Positions 10,955 to 24,012 of a stretch of 64,000 nucleotides of DNA are shown here, one piece after another. Numbering within the stretch: position 1 is the stretch's first letter; every line of letters begins with the position of its first letter. Position numbers and translations under genes: made by a program. The notes below the pieces were generated by a model. The model was not told where the DNA came from. It saw only the letters and a program-made list of their open reading frames with translations, and made no database searches. Source of the stretch: Bombus terrestris (lineage: Eukaryota; Arthropoda; Insecta; Hymenoptera; Apidae). Location: assembly GCF_910591885.1 (NCBI RefSeq), contig NW_025963552.1, positions 744,001-808,000 on the forward strand, written 5' to 3'.

Positions 10955-12639
10955 GGACATCACATTGCACTGTAGTATGTGGAAATAGTACTATTTATGT
11001 GGAACTATTCACAAATTGTAAACACTTGTCAGTAGGCAATTTGATAAAGACTTCCGGCTCCTCGGGCTGGTGCGAATGTTTCAATGTCAGTATGTGCCAA
11101 ACCGTTGGATTGTGACACACCTTTACGCGTCTCTCGCTCGCTGCGCTCGCTCGAAAACTATAGCCTAACCTAAAACCAATCCCTCTTGCGTTAGTCATTC
11201 GATATGAAGGCGACTTATTTCGAATTTGCGAACGTGTCGTATCGGTTGTGAGGTGGGAGTAGATTTTTACGAGCGAGCGGAGCGAGCGAGAAACGATCAC
11301 AATTTCCAAGCTATACATATACCTAATGTTGCCTTGCATATATTTCGTGTTATTACCTAATTTTGTCAGCCACTTCGGACATCACATTGCACTGCAGTAT
11401 GTGGAAATAGTACTATTTATGTGATACTATTCATAAACTGTAAACATTTGTCAGTAGGCAATAGGATAAAGACTTCCGGCTACTCGGGCTGGTGCGAATG
11501 TTTCAATGTCCGTATGTGCCAAACCGTTGGATTGTGACACACCTTTACGCGTCTCTCGCTCGCTGCGCTCGCTCGAAAACTATAGCCTAACCTAAAACCA
11601 ATCCCTCTTGCGTTAGTCATTCGATATGAAGGCGACTTATTTCGAATTTGCGAACGTGTCGTATCGGTTGTGAGGTGGGAGTAGATTTTTACGAGCGAGC
11701 GGAGCGAGCGAGAAACGATCACAATTTCCAAGCTATACATATACCTAATGTTGCCTTGCATATATTTCGTGTTATTACCTAATTTTGTCAGCCACTTCGG
11801 ACATCACATTGCACTGTAGTATGTGGAAATAGTACTATTTATGTGATACTATTCATAAACTGTAAACATTTGTCAGTAGGCAATAGGATAAAGACTTCCG
11901 GCTACTCGGGCTGGTGCGAATGTTTCAATGTCCGTATGTGCCAAACCGTTGGATTGTGACACACCTTTACGCGTCTCTCGCTCGCTGCGCTCGCTCGTAA
12001 ACTATAGCCTAACCTAAAACCAATCCATCTTGCGTTAGTCATTCGATATGAAGGCGACTTATTTCGAATTTGCGAACGTGTCGGATCGGTTGTGAGGTGG
12101 GAGTAGATTTTTACGAGCGAGCGGAGCGAGCGAGAAACGATCACAATTTCCAAGCTATACATATACCTAATGTTGCCTTGCATATATTTCGTGTTATTAC
12201 CTAATTTTGTCAGCCACTTCGGACATCACATTGCACTGTAGTATGTGGAAATAGTACTATTTATGTGAAACAATTCACAAACTGTAAACATTTGTCAGTA
12301 GGCAATAGGATAATGACTTCCGGCTCCTCGGGCTGGTGCGAATGTTTCAATGTCCGTATGTGCCAAACCGTCGGATTGTGACACACCTTTACGCGTCTCT
12401 CGCTCGCTGCGCTCGCTCGAAAACTATAGCCTAACCTAAAACCAATCCCTCTTGCGTTAGTCATTCGATATGAGGGCAACTTATTTCGAATTTGCGAACG
12501 TGTCGGATCGTATGTGAGGTTGGACTAAATTTTTACGAGCGAGCGGAGCGAGCGAGCATCGATCACAATTTGCAAGGTATACATATACCTTGCAATATGC
12601 ATATATATCGTGTTAGTACCTAATTTTGTCAGCCACTTC
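10955..12639. repeat. HOR unit A'-B-C-D with C-T200 marker
   Basis: Monomers start at 10955 (A', with G at pos 82, base 11036), 11377 (B, CTGCAG), 11799 (C, T at 11998) and 12221 (D). It is a sister of the units at 7163, 15591 and 18539. Confidence 0.93.
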
Positions 12640-13905
12640 GGACATCACATTGCACTGTAGTATGTGGAAATAGTACTATTTATGTGGAACTATTCACAAA
12701 TTGTAAACACTTGTCAGTAGACAATTTGATAAAGACTTCCGGCTCCTCGGGCTGGTGCGAATGTTTCAATGTCAGTATGTGCCAAACCGTTGGATTGTGA
12801 CACACCTTTACGCGTCTCTCGCTCGCTGCGCTCGCTCGAAAACTATAGCCTAACCTAAAACCAATCCCTCTTGCGTCAGTCATTCGATATGAAGGCGCCT
12901 TATTTTGAATTTGCGAACTTGTCGAATCGGTTGTGAGGTGGGAGTAGATTTTTACGAGCGAGCGGAGCGAGCGAGAAACGATCACAATTTCCAAGCTATA
13001 CACATACCTAATGTTGCCTTGCATATATTTCGTGTTATTACCTAATTTTGTCAGCCACTTCGGACATCACATTGCACTGTAGTATGTGGAAATAGTACTA
13101 TTTATGTGATACTATTCATAAACTGTAAACATTTGTCAGTAGGCAATAGGATAAAGACTTCCGGCTACTCGGGCTGGTGCGAATGTTTCAATGTCCGTAT
13201 GTGCCAAACCGTTGGATTGTGACACACCTTTACGCGTCTCTCGCTCGCTGCGCTCGCTCGAAAACTATAGCCTAACCTAAAACCAATCCCTCTTGCGTTA
13301 GTCATTCGATATGAAGGCGACTTATTTCGAATTTGCGAACGTGTCGTATCGGTTGTGAGGTGGGAGTAGATTTTTACGAGCGAGCGGAGCGAGCGAGAAA
13401 CGATCACAATTTCCAAGCTATACATATACCTAATGTTGCCTTGCATATATTTCGTGTTATTACCTAATTTTGTCAGCCACTTCGGACATCACATTGCACT
13501 GTAGTATGTGGAAATAGTACTATTTATGTGATACTATTCATAAACTGTAAACATTTGTCAGTAGGCAATAGGATAAAGACTTCCGGCTACTCGGGCTGGT
13601 GCGAATGTTTCAATGTCCGTATGTGCCAAACCGTTGGATTGTGACACACCTTTACGCGTCTCTCGCTCGCTGCGCTCGCTCGAAAACTATAGCCTAACCT
13701 AAAACCAATCCCTCTTGCGTTAGTCATTCGATATGAAGGCGACTTATTTCGAATTTGCGAACGTGTCGGATCGGTTGTGAGGTGGGAGTAGATTTTTACG
13801 AGCGAGCGGAGCGAGCGAGAAACGATCACAATTTCCAAGCTATACATATACCTAATGTTGCCTTGCATATATTTCGTGTTATTACCTAATTTTGTCAGCC
13901 ACTTC
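12640..13905. repeat. HOR variant A-B-C (C364 in A; D replaced by a hybrid downstream)
   Basis: Monomers start at 12640 (A, C at 13003), 13062 (B) and 13484 (C). The following monomer begins as D but ends as B, so this unit never completes its short monomer. Confidence 0.92.
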
Positions 13906-15590
13906 GGACATCACATTGCACTGTAGTATGTGGAAATTGTACTATTTATGTGAAACAATTCACAAACTGTAAACATTTGTCAGTAGGCAATAGGATAATG
14001 ACTTCCGGCTCCTCGGGCTGGTGCGAATGTTTCAATGTCCGTATGTGCCAAACCGTCGGATTGTGACACACCTTTACGCGTCTCTCGCTCGCTGCGCTCG
14101 CTCGAAAACTATAGCCTAACCTAAAACCAATCCCTCTTGCGTTAGTCATTCGATATGAAGGCGACTTATTTCGAATTTGCGAACGTGTCGTATCGGTTGT
14201 GAGGTGGGAGTAGATTTTTACGAGCGAGCGGAGCGAGCGAGAAACGATCACAATTTCCAAGCTATACATATACCTAATGTTGCCTTGCATATATTTCGTG
14301 TTATTACCTAATTTTGTCAGCCACTTCGGACATCACATTGCACTGTAGTATGTGGAAATAGTACTATTTATGTGATACTATTCATAAACTGTAAACATTT
14401 GTCAGTAGGCAATAGGATAAAGACTTCCGGCTACTCGGGCTGGTGCGAATGTTTCAATGTCCGTATGTGCCAAACCGTTGGATTGTGACACACCTTTACG
14501 CGTCTCTCGCTCGCTGCGCTCGCTCGAAAACTATAGCCTAACCTAAAACCAATCCCTCTTGCGTTAGTCATTCGATATGAAGGCGACTTATTTCGAATTT
14601 GCGAACGTGTCGTATCGGTTGTGAGGTGGGAGTAGATTTTTACGAGCGAGCGGAGCGAGCGAGAAACGATCACAATTTCCAAGCTATACATATACCTAAT
14701 GTTGCCTTGCATATATTTCGTGTTATTACCTAATTTTGTCAGCCACTTCGGACATCACATTGCACTGTAGTATGTGGAAATAGTACTATTTATGTGATAC
14801 TATTCATAAACTGTAAACATTTGTCAGTAGGCAATAGGATAAAGACTTCCGGCTACTCGGGCTGGTGCGAATGTTTCAATGTCCGTATGTGCCAAACCGT
14901 TGGATTGTGACACACCTTTACGCGTCTCTCGCTCGCTGCGCTCGCTCGAAAACTATAGCCTAACCTAAAACCAATCCCTCTTGCGTTAGTCATTCGATAT
15001 GAAGGCGACTTATTTCGAATTTGCGAACGTGTCGGATCGGTTGTGAGGTGGGAGTAGATTTTTACGAGCGAGCGGAGCGAGCGAGAAACGATCACAATTT
15101 CCAAGCTATACATATACCTAATGTTGCCTTGCATATATTTCGTGTTATTACCTAATTTTGTCAGCCACTTCGGACATCACATTGCACTGTAGTATGTGGA
15201 AATAGTACTATTTATGTGAAACAATTCACAAACTGTAAACATTTGTCAGTAGGCAATAGGATAATGACTTCCGGCTCCTCGGGCTGGTGCGAATGTTTCA
15301 ATGTCCGTATGTGCCAAACCGTCGGATTGTGACACACCTTTACGCGTCTCTCGCTCGCTGCGCTCGCTCGAAAACTATAGCCTAACCTAAAACCAATCCC
15401 TCTTGCGTTAGTCATTCGATATGAGGGCAACTTATTTCGAATTTGCGAACGTGTCGGATCGTATGTGAGGTTGGACTAAATTTTTACGAGCGAGCGGAGC
15501 GAGCGAGCATCGATCACAATTTGCAAGGTATACATATACCTTGCAATATGCATATATATCGTGTTAGTACCTAATTTTGTCAGCCACTTC
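13906..15590. repeat. HOR variant D/B hybrid-B-C-D
   Basis: Monomers start at 13906 (hybrid), 14328 (B), 14750 (C) and 15172 (D). The hybrid is D-like up to at least pos 152 (CCGTCGG) and B-like from pos 254, so it is 422 bp long and lacks the palindrome. T at 13938 breaks its AAATAGTACTATTT palindrome. Confidence 0.92.
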
Positions 15591-17275
15591 GGACATCACA
15601 TTGCACTGTAGTATGTGGAAATAGTACTATTTATGTGGAACTATTCACAAATTGTAAACACTTGTCAGTAGACAATTTGATAAAGACTTCCGGCTCCTCG
15701 GGCTGGTGCGAATGTTTCAATGTCAGTATGTGCCAAACCGTTGGATTGTGACACACCTTTACGCGTCTCTCGCTCGCTGCGCTCGCTCGAAAACTATAGC
15801 CTAACCTAAAACCAATCCCTCTTGCGTTAGTCATTCGATATGAAGGCGACTTATTTCGAATTTGCGAACGTGTCGTATCGGTTGTGAGGTGGGAGTAGAT
15901 TTTTACGAGCGAGCGGAGCGAGCGAGAAACGATCACAATTTCCAAGCTATACATATACCTAATGTTGCCTTGCATATATTTCGTGTTATTACCTAATTTT
16001 GTCAGCCACTTCGGACATCACATTGCACTGCAGTATGTGGAAATAGTACTATTTATGTGATACTATTCATAAACTGTAAACATTTGTCAGTAGGCAATAG
16101 GATAAAGACTTCCGGCTACTCGGGCTGGTGCGAATGTTTCAATGTCCGTATGTGCCAAACCGTTGGATTGTGACACACCTTTACGCGTCTCTCGCTCGCT
16201 GCGCTCGCTCGAAAACTATAGCCTAACCTAAAACCAATCCCTCTTGCGTTAGTCATTCGATATGAAGGCGACTTATTTCGAATTTGCGAACGTGTCGTAT
16301 CGGTTGTGAGGTGGGAGTAGATTTTTACGAGCGAGCGGAGCGAGCGAGAAACGATCACAATTTCCAAGCTATACATATACCTAATGTTGCCTTGCATATA
16401 TTTCGTGTTATTACCTAATTTTGTCAGCCACTTCGGACATCACATTGCACTGTAGTATGTGGAAATAGTACTATTTATGTGATACTATTCATAAACTGTA
16501 AACATTTGTCAGTAGGCAATAGGATAAAGACTTCCGGCTACTCGGGCTGGTGCGAATGTTTCAATGTCCGTATGTGCCAAACCGTTGGATTGTGACACAC
16601 CTTTACGCGTCTCTCGCTCGCTGCGCTCGCTCGTAAACTATAGCCTAACCTAAAACCAATCCCTCTTGCGTTAGTCATTCGATATGAAGGCGACTTATTT
16701 TGAATTTGCGAACGTGTCGGATCGGTTGTGAGGTGGGAGTAGATTTTTACGAGCGAGCGGAGCGAGCGAGAAACGATCACAATTTCCAAGCTATACATAT
16801 ACCTAATGTTGCCTTGCATATATTTCGTGTTATTACCTAATTTTGTCAGCCACTTCGGACATCACATTGCACTGTAGTATGTGGAAATAGTACTATTTAT
16901 GTGAAACAATTCACAAACTGTAAACATTTGTCAGTAGGCAATAGGATAATGACTTCCGGCTCCTCGGGCTGGTGCGAATGTTTCAATGTCCGTATGTGCC
17001 AAACCGTCGGATTGTGACACACCTTTACGCGTCTCTCGCTCGCTGCGCTCGCTCGAAAACTATAGCCTAACCTAAAACCAATCCCTCTTGCGTTAGTCAT
17101 TCGATATGAGGGCAACTTATTTCGAATTTGCGAACGTGTCGGATCGTATGTGAGGTTGGACTAAATTTTTACGAGCGAGCGGAGCGAGCGAGCATCGATC
17201 ACAATTTGCAAGGTATACATATACCTTGCAATATGCATATATATCGTGTTAGTACCTAATTTTGTCAGCCACTTC
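15591..17275. repeat. HOR unit A'-B-C-D with C-T200 marker
   Basis: Monomers start at 15591 (A'), 16013 (B, CTGCAG), 16435 (C, T at 16634) and 16857 (D). It belongs to the same subfamily as the units at 7163, 10955 and 18539. Confidence 0.93.
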
Positions 17276-18538
17276 GGACATCACATTGCACTGTAGTATG
17301 TGGAAATAGTACTATTTATGTGGAACTATTCACAAATTGTAAACACTTGTCAGTAGACAATTTGATAAAGACTTCCGGCTCCTCGGGCTGGTGCGAATGT
17401 TTCAATGTCAGTATGTGCCAAACCGTTGGATTGTGACACACCTTTACGCGTCTCTCGCTCGCTGCGCTCGCTCGAAAACTATAGCCTTACCTAAAACCAA
17501 TCCCTCTTGCGTTAGTCATTCGATATGAAGGCGACTTATTTCGAATTTGCGAACGTGTCGTATCGGTTGTGAGGTGGGAGTAGATTTTTACGAGCGAGCG
17601 GAGCGAGCGAGAAACGATCACAATTTCCAAGCTATACATATACCTAATGTTGCCTTGCATATATTTCGTGTTATTACCTAATTTTGTCAGCCACTTCGGA
17701 CATCACATTGCACTGTAGTATGTGGAAATAGTACTATTTATGTGATACTATTCATAAACTGTAAACATTTGTCAGTAGGCAATAGGATAAAGACTTCCGG
17801 CTACTCGGGCTGGTGCGAATGTTTCAATGTCCGTATGTGCCAAACCGTTGGATTGTGACACACCTTTACGCGTCTCTCGCTCGCTGCGCTCGCTCGAAAA
17901 CTATAGCCTAACCTAAAACCAATCCCTCTTGCGTTAGTCATTCGATATGAAGGCGACTTATTTCGAATTTGCGAACGTGTCGGATCGGTTGTGAGGTGGG
18001 AGTAGATTTTTACGAGCGAGCGGAGCGAGCGAGAAACGATCACAATTTCCAAGCTATACATATACCTAATGTTGCCTTGCATATATTTCGTGTTATTACC
18101 TAATTTTGTCAGCCACTTCGGACATCACATTGCACTGTAGTATGTGGAAATAGTACTATTTATGTGAAACAATTCACAAACTGTAAACATTTGTCAGTAG
18201 GCAATAGGATAATGACTTCCGGCTCCTCGGGCTGGTGCGAATGTTTCAATGTCCGTATGTGCCAAACCGTCGGATTGTGACACACCTTTACGCGTCTCTC
18301 GCTCGCTGCGCTCGCTCGAAAACTATAGCCTAACCTAAAACCAATCCCTCTTGCGTTAGTCATTCGATATGAAGGCGACTTATTTCGAATTTGCGAACGT
18401 GTCGGATCGTATGTGAGGTTGGACTAAATTTTTACGAGCGAGCGGAGCGAGCGAGCATCGATCACAATTTGCAAGGTATACATATACCTTGCAATATGCA
18501 TATATATCGTGTTAGTACCTAATTTTGTCAGCCACTTC
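17276..18538. repeat. HOR variant A'-C-D (one middle monomer lost)
   Basis: Monomers start at 17276 (A'), 17698 (C) and 18120 (D). A' has T at 17488 in the CCTAACC motif. The D copy carries C-like bases at 18373 and 18377 (GAAGGCGAC) between D-type flanks. Confidence 0.92.
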
Positions 18539-20223
18539 GGACATCACATTGCACTGTAGTATGTGGAAATAGTACTATTTATGTGGAACTATTCACAAAT
18601 TGTAAACACTTGTCAGTAGACAATTTGATAAAGACTTCCGGCTCCTCGGGCTGGTGCGAATGTTTCAATGTCAGTATGTGCCAAACCGTTGGATTGTGAC
18701 ACACCTTTACGCGTCTCTCGCTCGCTGCGCTCGCTCGAAAACTATAGCCTAACCTAAAACCAATCCCTCTTGCGTTAGTCATTCGATATGAAGGCGACTT
18801 ATTTCGAATTTGCGAACGTGTCGTATCGGTTGTGAGGTGGGAGTAGATTTTTACGAGCGAGCGGAGCGAGCGAGAAACGATCACAATTTCCAAGCTATAC
18901 ATATACCTAATGTTGCCTTGCATATATTTCGTGTTATTACCTAATTTTGTCAGCCACTTCGGACATCACATTGCACTGCAGTATGTGGAAATAGTACTAT
19001 TTATGTGATACTATTCATAAACTGTAAACATTTGTCAGTAGGCAATAGGATAAAGACTTCCGGCTACTCGGGCTGGTGCGAATGTTTCAATGTCCGTATG
19101 TGCCAAACCGTTGGATTGTGACACACCTTTACGCGTCTCTCGCTCGCTGCGCTCGCTCGAAAACTATAGCCTAACCTAAAACCAATCCCTCTTGCGTTAG
19201 TCATTCGATATGAAGGCGACTTATTTCGAATTTGCGAACGTGTCGTATCGGTTGTGAGGTGGGAGTAGATTTTTACGAGCGAGCGGAGCGAGCGAGAAAC
19301 GATCACAATTTCCAAGCTATACATATACCTAATGTTGCCTTGCATATATTTCGTGTTATTACCTAATTTTGTCAGCCACTTCGGACATCACATTGCACTG
19401 TAGTATGTGGAAATAGTACTATTTATGTGATACTATTCATAAACTGTAAACATTTGTCAGTAGGCAATAGGATAAAGACTTCCGGCTACTCGGGCTCGTG
19501 CGAATGTTTCAATGTCCGTATGTGCCAAACCGTTGGATTGTGACACACCTTTACGCGTCTCTCGCTCGCTGCGCTCGCTCGTAAACTATAGCCTAACCTA
19601 AAACCAATCCCTCTTGCGTTAGTCATTCGATGTGAAGGCGACTTATTTCGAATTTGCGAACGTGTCGGATCGGTTGTGAGGTGGGAGTAGATTTTTACGA
19701 GCGAGCGGAGCGAGCGAGAAACGATCACAATTTCCAAGCTATACATATACCTAATGTTGCCTTGCATATATTTCGTGTTATTACCTAATTTTGTCAGCCA
19801 CTTCGGACATCACATTGCACTGTAGTATGTGGAAATAGTACTATTTATGTGAAACAATTCACAAACTGTAAACATTTGTCAGTAGGCAATAGGATAATGA
19901 CTTCCGGCTCCTCGGGCTGGTGCGAATGTTTCAATGTCCGTATGTGCCAAACCGTCGGATTGTGACACACCTTTACGCGTCTCTCGCTCGCTGCGCTCGC
20001 TCGAAAACTATAGCCTAACCTAAAACCAATCCCTCTTGCGTTAGTCATTCGATATGAGGGCAACTTATTTCGAATTTGCGAACGTGTCGGATCGTATGTG
20101 AGGTTGGACTAAATTTTTACGAGCGAGCGGAGCGAGCGAGCATCGATCACAATTTGCAAGGTATACATATACCTTGCAATATGCATATATATCGTGTTAG
20201 TACCTAATTTTGTCAGCCACTTC
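18539..20223. repeat. HOR unit A'-B-C-D with C-T200 marker
   Basis: Monomers start at 18539 (A'), 18961 (B, CTGCAG), 19383 (C, T at 19582) and 19805 (D). It is the fourth copy of this subfamily. Confidence 0.93.
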
Positions 20224-21908
20224 GGACATCACATTGCACTGTAGTATGTGGAAATAGTACTATTTATGTGGAACTATTCACAAATTGTAAACACTTGTCA
20301 GTAGACAATTTGATAAAGACTTCCGGCTCCTCGGGCTGGTGCGAATGTTTCAATGTCAGTATGTGCCAAACCGTTGGATTGTGACACACCTTTACGCGTC
20401 TCTCGCTCGCTGCGCTCGCTCGAAAACTATAGCCTAACCTAAAACCAATCCCTCTTGCGTCAGTCATTCGATATGAAGGCGCCTTATTTTGAATTTGCGA
20501 ACTTGTCGAATCGGTTGTGAGGTGGGAGTAGATTTTTACGAGCGAGCGGAGCGAGCGAGAAACGATCACAATCTCCAAGCTATACACATACCTAATGTTG
20601 CCTTGCATATATTTCGTGTTATTACCTAATTTTGTCAGCCACTTCGGACATCACATTGCACTGTAGTATGTGGAAATAGTACTATTTATGTGATACTATT
20701 CATAAACTGTAAACATTTGTCAGTAGGCAATAGGATAAAGACTTCCGGCTACTCGGGCTGGTGCGAATGTTTCAATGTCCGTATGCGCCAAACCGTTGGA
20801 TTGTGACACACCTTTACGCGTCTCTCGCTCGCTGCGCTCGCTCGAAAACTATAGCCTAACCTAAAACCAATCCCTCTTGCGTTAGTCATTCGATATGAAG
20901 GCGACTTATTTCGAATTTGCGAACGTGTCGTATCGGTTGTGAGGTGGGAGTAGATTTTTACGAGCGAGCGGAGCGAGCGAGAAACGATCACAATTTCCAA
21001 GCTATACATATACCTAATGTTGCCTTGCATATATTTCGTGTTATTACCTAATTTTGTCAGCCACTTCGGACATCACATTGCACTGTAGTATGTGGAAATA
21101 GTACTATTTATGTGATACTATTCATAAACTGTAAACATTTGTCAGTAGGCAATAGGATAAAGACTTCCGGCTACTCGGGCTGGTGCGAATGTTTCAATGT
21201 CCGTATGTGCCAAACCGTTGGATTGTGACACACCTTTACGCGTCTCTCGCTCGCTGCGCTCGCTCGAAAACTATAGCCTAACCTAAAACCAATCCCTCTT
21301 GCGTTAGTCATTCGATATGAAGGCGACTTATTTCGAATTTGCGAACGTGTCGGATCGGTTGTGAGGTGGGAGTAGATTTTTACGAGCGAGCGGAGCGAGC
21401 GAGAAACGATCACAATTTCCAAGCTATACATATACCTAATGTTGCCTTGCATATATTTCGTGTTATTACCTAATTTTGTCAGCCACTTCGGACATCACAT
21501 TGCACTGTAGTATGTGGAAATAGTACTATTTATGTGAAGCAATTCACAAACTGTAAACATTTGTCAGTAGGCAATAGGATAATGACTTCCGGCTCCTCGG
21601 GCTGGTGCGAATGTTTCAATGTCCGTATGTGCCAAACCGTCGGATTGTGACACACCTTTACGCGTCTCTCGCTCGCTGCGCTCGCTCGAAAACTATAGCC
21701 TAACCTAAAACCAATCCCTCTTGCGTTAGTCATTCGATATGAGGGCAACTTATTTCGAATTTGCGAACGTGTCGGATCGTATGTGAGGTTGGACTAAATT
21801 TTTACGAGCGAGCGGAGCGAGCGAGCATCGATCACAATTTGCAAGGTATACATATACCTTGCAATATGCATATATATCGTGTTAGTACCTAATTTTGTCA
21901 GCCACTTC
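20224..21908. repeat. HOR unit A-B-C-D (C364 in A)
   Basis: Monomers start at 20224 (A, C at 20587), 20646 (B), 21068 (C) and 21490 (D). With the preceding unit it repeats the A'BCD-ABC order seen at 7163 and 10955. Confidence 0.94.
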
Positions 21909-23171
21909 GGACATCACATTGCACTGTAGTATGTGGAAATAGTACTATTTATGTGGAACTATTCACAAATTGTAAACACTTGTCAGTAGACAATTTGATA
22001 AAGACTTCCGGCTCCTCGGGCTGGTGCGAATGTTTCAATGTCAGTATGTGCCAAACCGTTGGATTGTGACACACCTTTACGCGTCTCTCGCTCGCTGCGC
22101 TCGCTCGAAAACTATAGCCTAACCTAAAACCAATCCCTCTTGCGTCAGTCATTCGATATGAAGGCGCCTTATTTTGAATTTGCGAACTTGTCGAATCGGT
22201 TGTGAGGTGGGAGTAGATTTTTACGAGCGAGCGGAGCGAGCGAGAAACGATCACAATTTCCAAGCTATACATATACCTAATGTTGCCTTGCATATATTTC
22301 GTGTTATTACCTAATTTTGTCAGCCACTTCGGACATCACATTGCACTGTAGTATGTGGAAATAGTACTATTTATGTGATACTATTCATAAACTGTAAACA
22401 TTTGTCAGTAGGCAATAGGATAAAGACTTCCGGCTACTCGGGCTGGTGCGAATGTTTCAATGTCCGTATGTGCCAAACCGTTGGATTGTGACACACCTTT
22501 ACGCGTCTCTCGCTCGCTGCGCTCGCTCGAAAACTATAGCCTAACCTAAAACCAATCCCTCTTGCGTTAGTCATTCGATATGAAGGCGACTTATTTCGAA
22601 TTTGCGAACGTGTCGGATCGGTTGTGAGGTGGGAGTAGATTTTTACGAGCGAGCGGAGCGAGCGAGAAACGATCACAATTTCCAAGCTATACATATACCT
22701 AATGTTGCCTTGCATATATTTCGTGTTATTACCTAATTTTGTCAGCCACTTCGGACATCACATTGCACTGTAGTATGTGGAAATAGTACTATTTATGTGA
22801 AACAATTCACAAACTGTAAACATTTGTCAGTAGGCAATAGGATAATGACTTCCGGCTCCTCGGGCTGGTGCGAATGTTTCAATGTCCGTATGTGCCAAAC
22901 CGTCGGATTGTGACACACCTTTACGCGTCTCTCGCTCGCTGCGCTCGCTCGAAAACTATAGCCTAACCTAAAACCAATCCCTCTTGCGTTAGTCATTCGA
23001 TATGAGGGCAACTTATTTCGAATTTGCGAACGTGTCGGATCGTATGTGAGGTTGGACTAAATTTTTACGAGCGAGCGGAGCGAGCGAGCATCGATCACAA
23101 TTTGCAAGGTATACATATACCTTGCAATATGCATATATATCATGTTAGTACCTAATTTTGTCAGCCACTTC
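21909..23171. repeat. HOR variant A-C-D
   Basis: Monomers start at 21909 (A), 22331 (C) and 22753 (D). One of the two near-identical middle monomers is missing. Confidence 0.93.
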
Positions 23172-24012
23172 GGACATCACATTGCACTGTAGTATGTGGA
23201 AATAGTACTATTTATGTGGAACTATTCACAAATTGTAAACACTTTTCAGTAGACAATTTGATAAAGACTTCCGGCTCCTCGGGCTGGTGCGAATGTTTCA
23301 ATGTCAGTATGTGCCAAACCGTTGGATTGTGACACACCTTTACGCGTCTCTCGCTCGCTGCGCTCGCTCGAAAACTATAGCCTAACCTAAAACCAATCCC
23401 TCTTGCGTCAGTCATTCGATATGAAGACGCCTTATTTTGAATTTGCGAACTTGTCGAATCGGTTGTGAGGTGGGAGTAGATTTTTACGAGCGAGCGGAGC
23501 GAGCGAGAAACGATCACAATTTCCAAGCTATACATATACCTAATGTTGCCTTGCATATATTTCGTGTTATTACCTAATTTTGTCAGCCACTTCGGACATC
23601 ACATTGCACTGTAGTATGTGGAAATAGTACTATTTATGTGAAACAATTCACAAACTGTAAACATTTGTCAGTAGGCAATAGGATAATGACTTCCGGCTCC
23701 TCGGGCTGGTGCGAATGTTTCAATGTCCGTATGTGCCAAACCGTCGGATTGTGACACACCTTTACGCGTCTCTCGCTCGCTGCGCTCGCTCGAAAACTAT
23801 AGCCTAACCTAAAACCAATCCCTCTTGCGTTAGTCATTCGATATGAGGGCAACTTATTTCGAATTTGAGAACGTGTCGGATCGTATGTGAGGTTGGACTA
23901 AATTTTTACGAGCGAGCGGAGCGAGCGAGCATCGATCACAATTTGCAAGGTATACATATACCTTGCAATATGCATATATATCGTGTTAGTACCTAATTTT
24001 GTCAGCCACTTC
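23172..24012. repeat. Contracted HOR A-D (841-bp dimer)
   Basis: Monomers start at 23172 (A) and 23594 (D). Both middle monomers are missing, leaving a long-short dimer. Confidence 0.93.
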
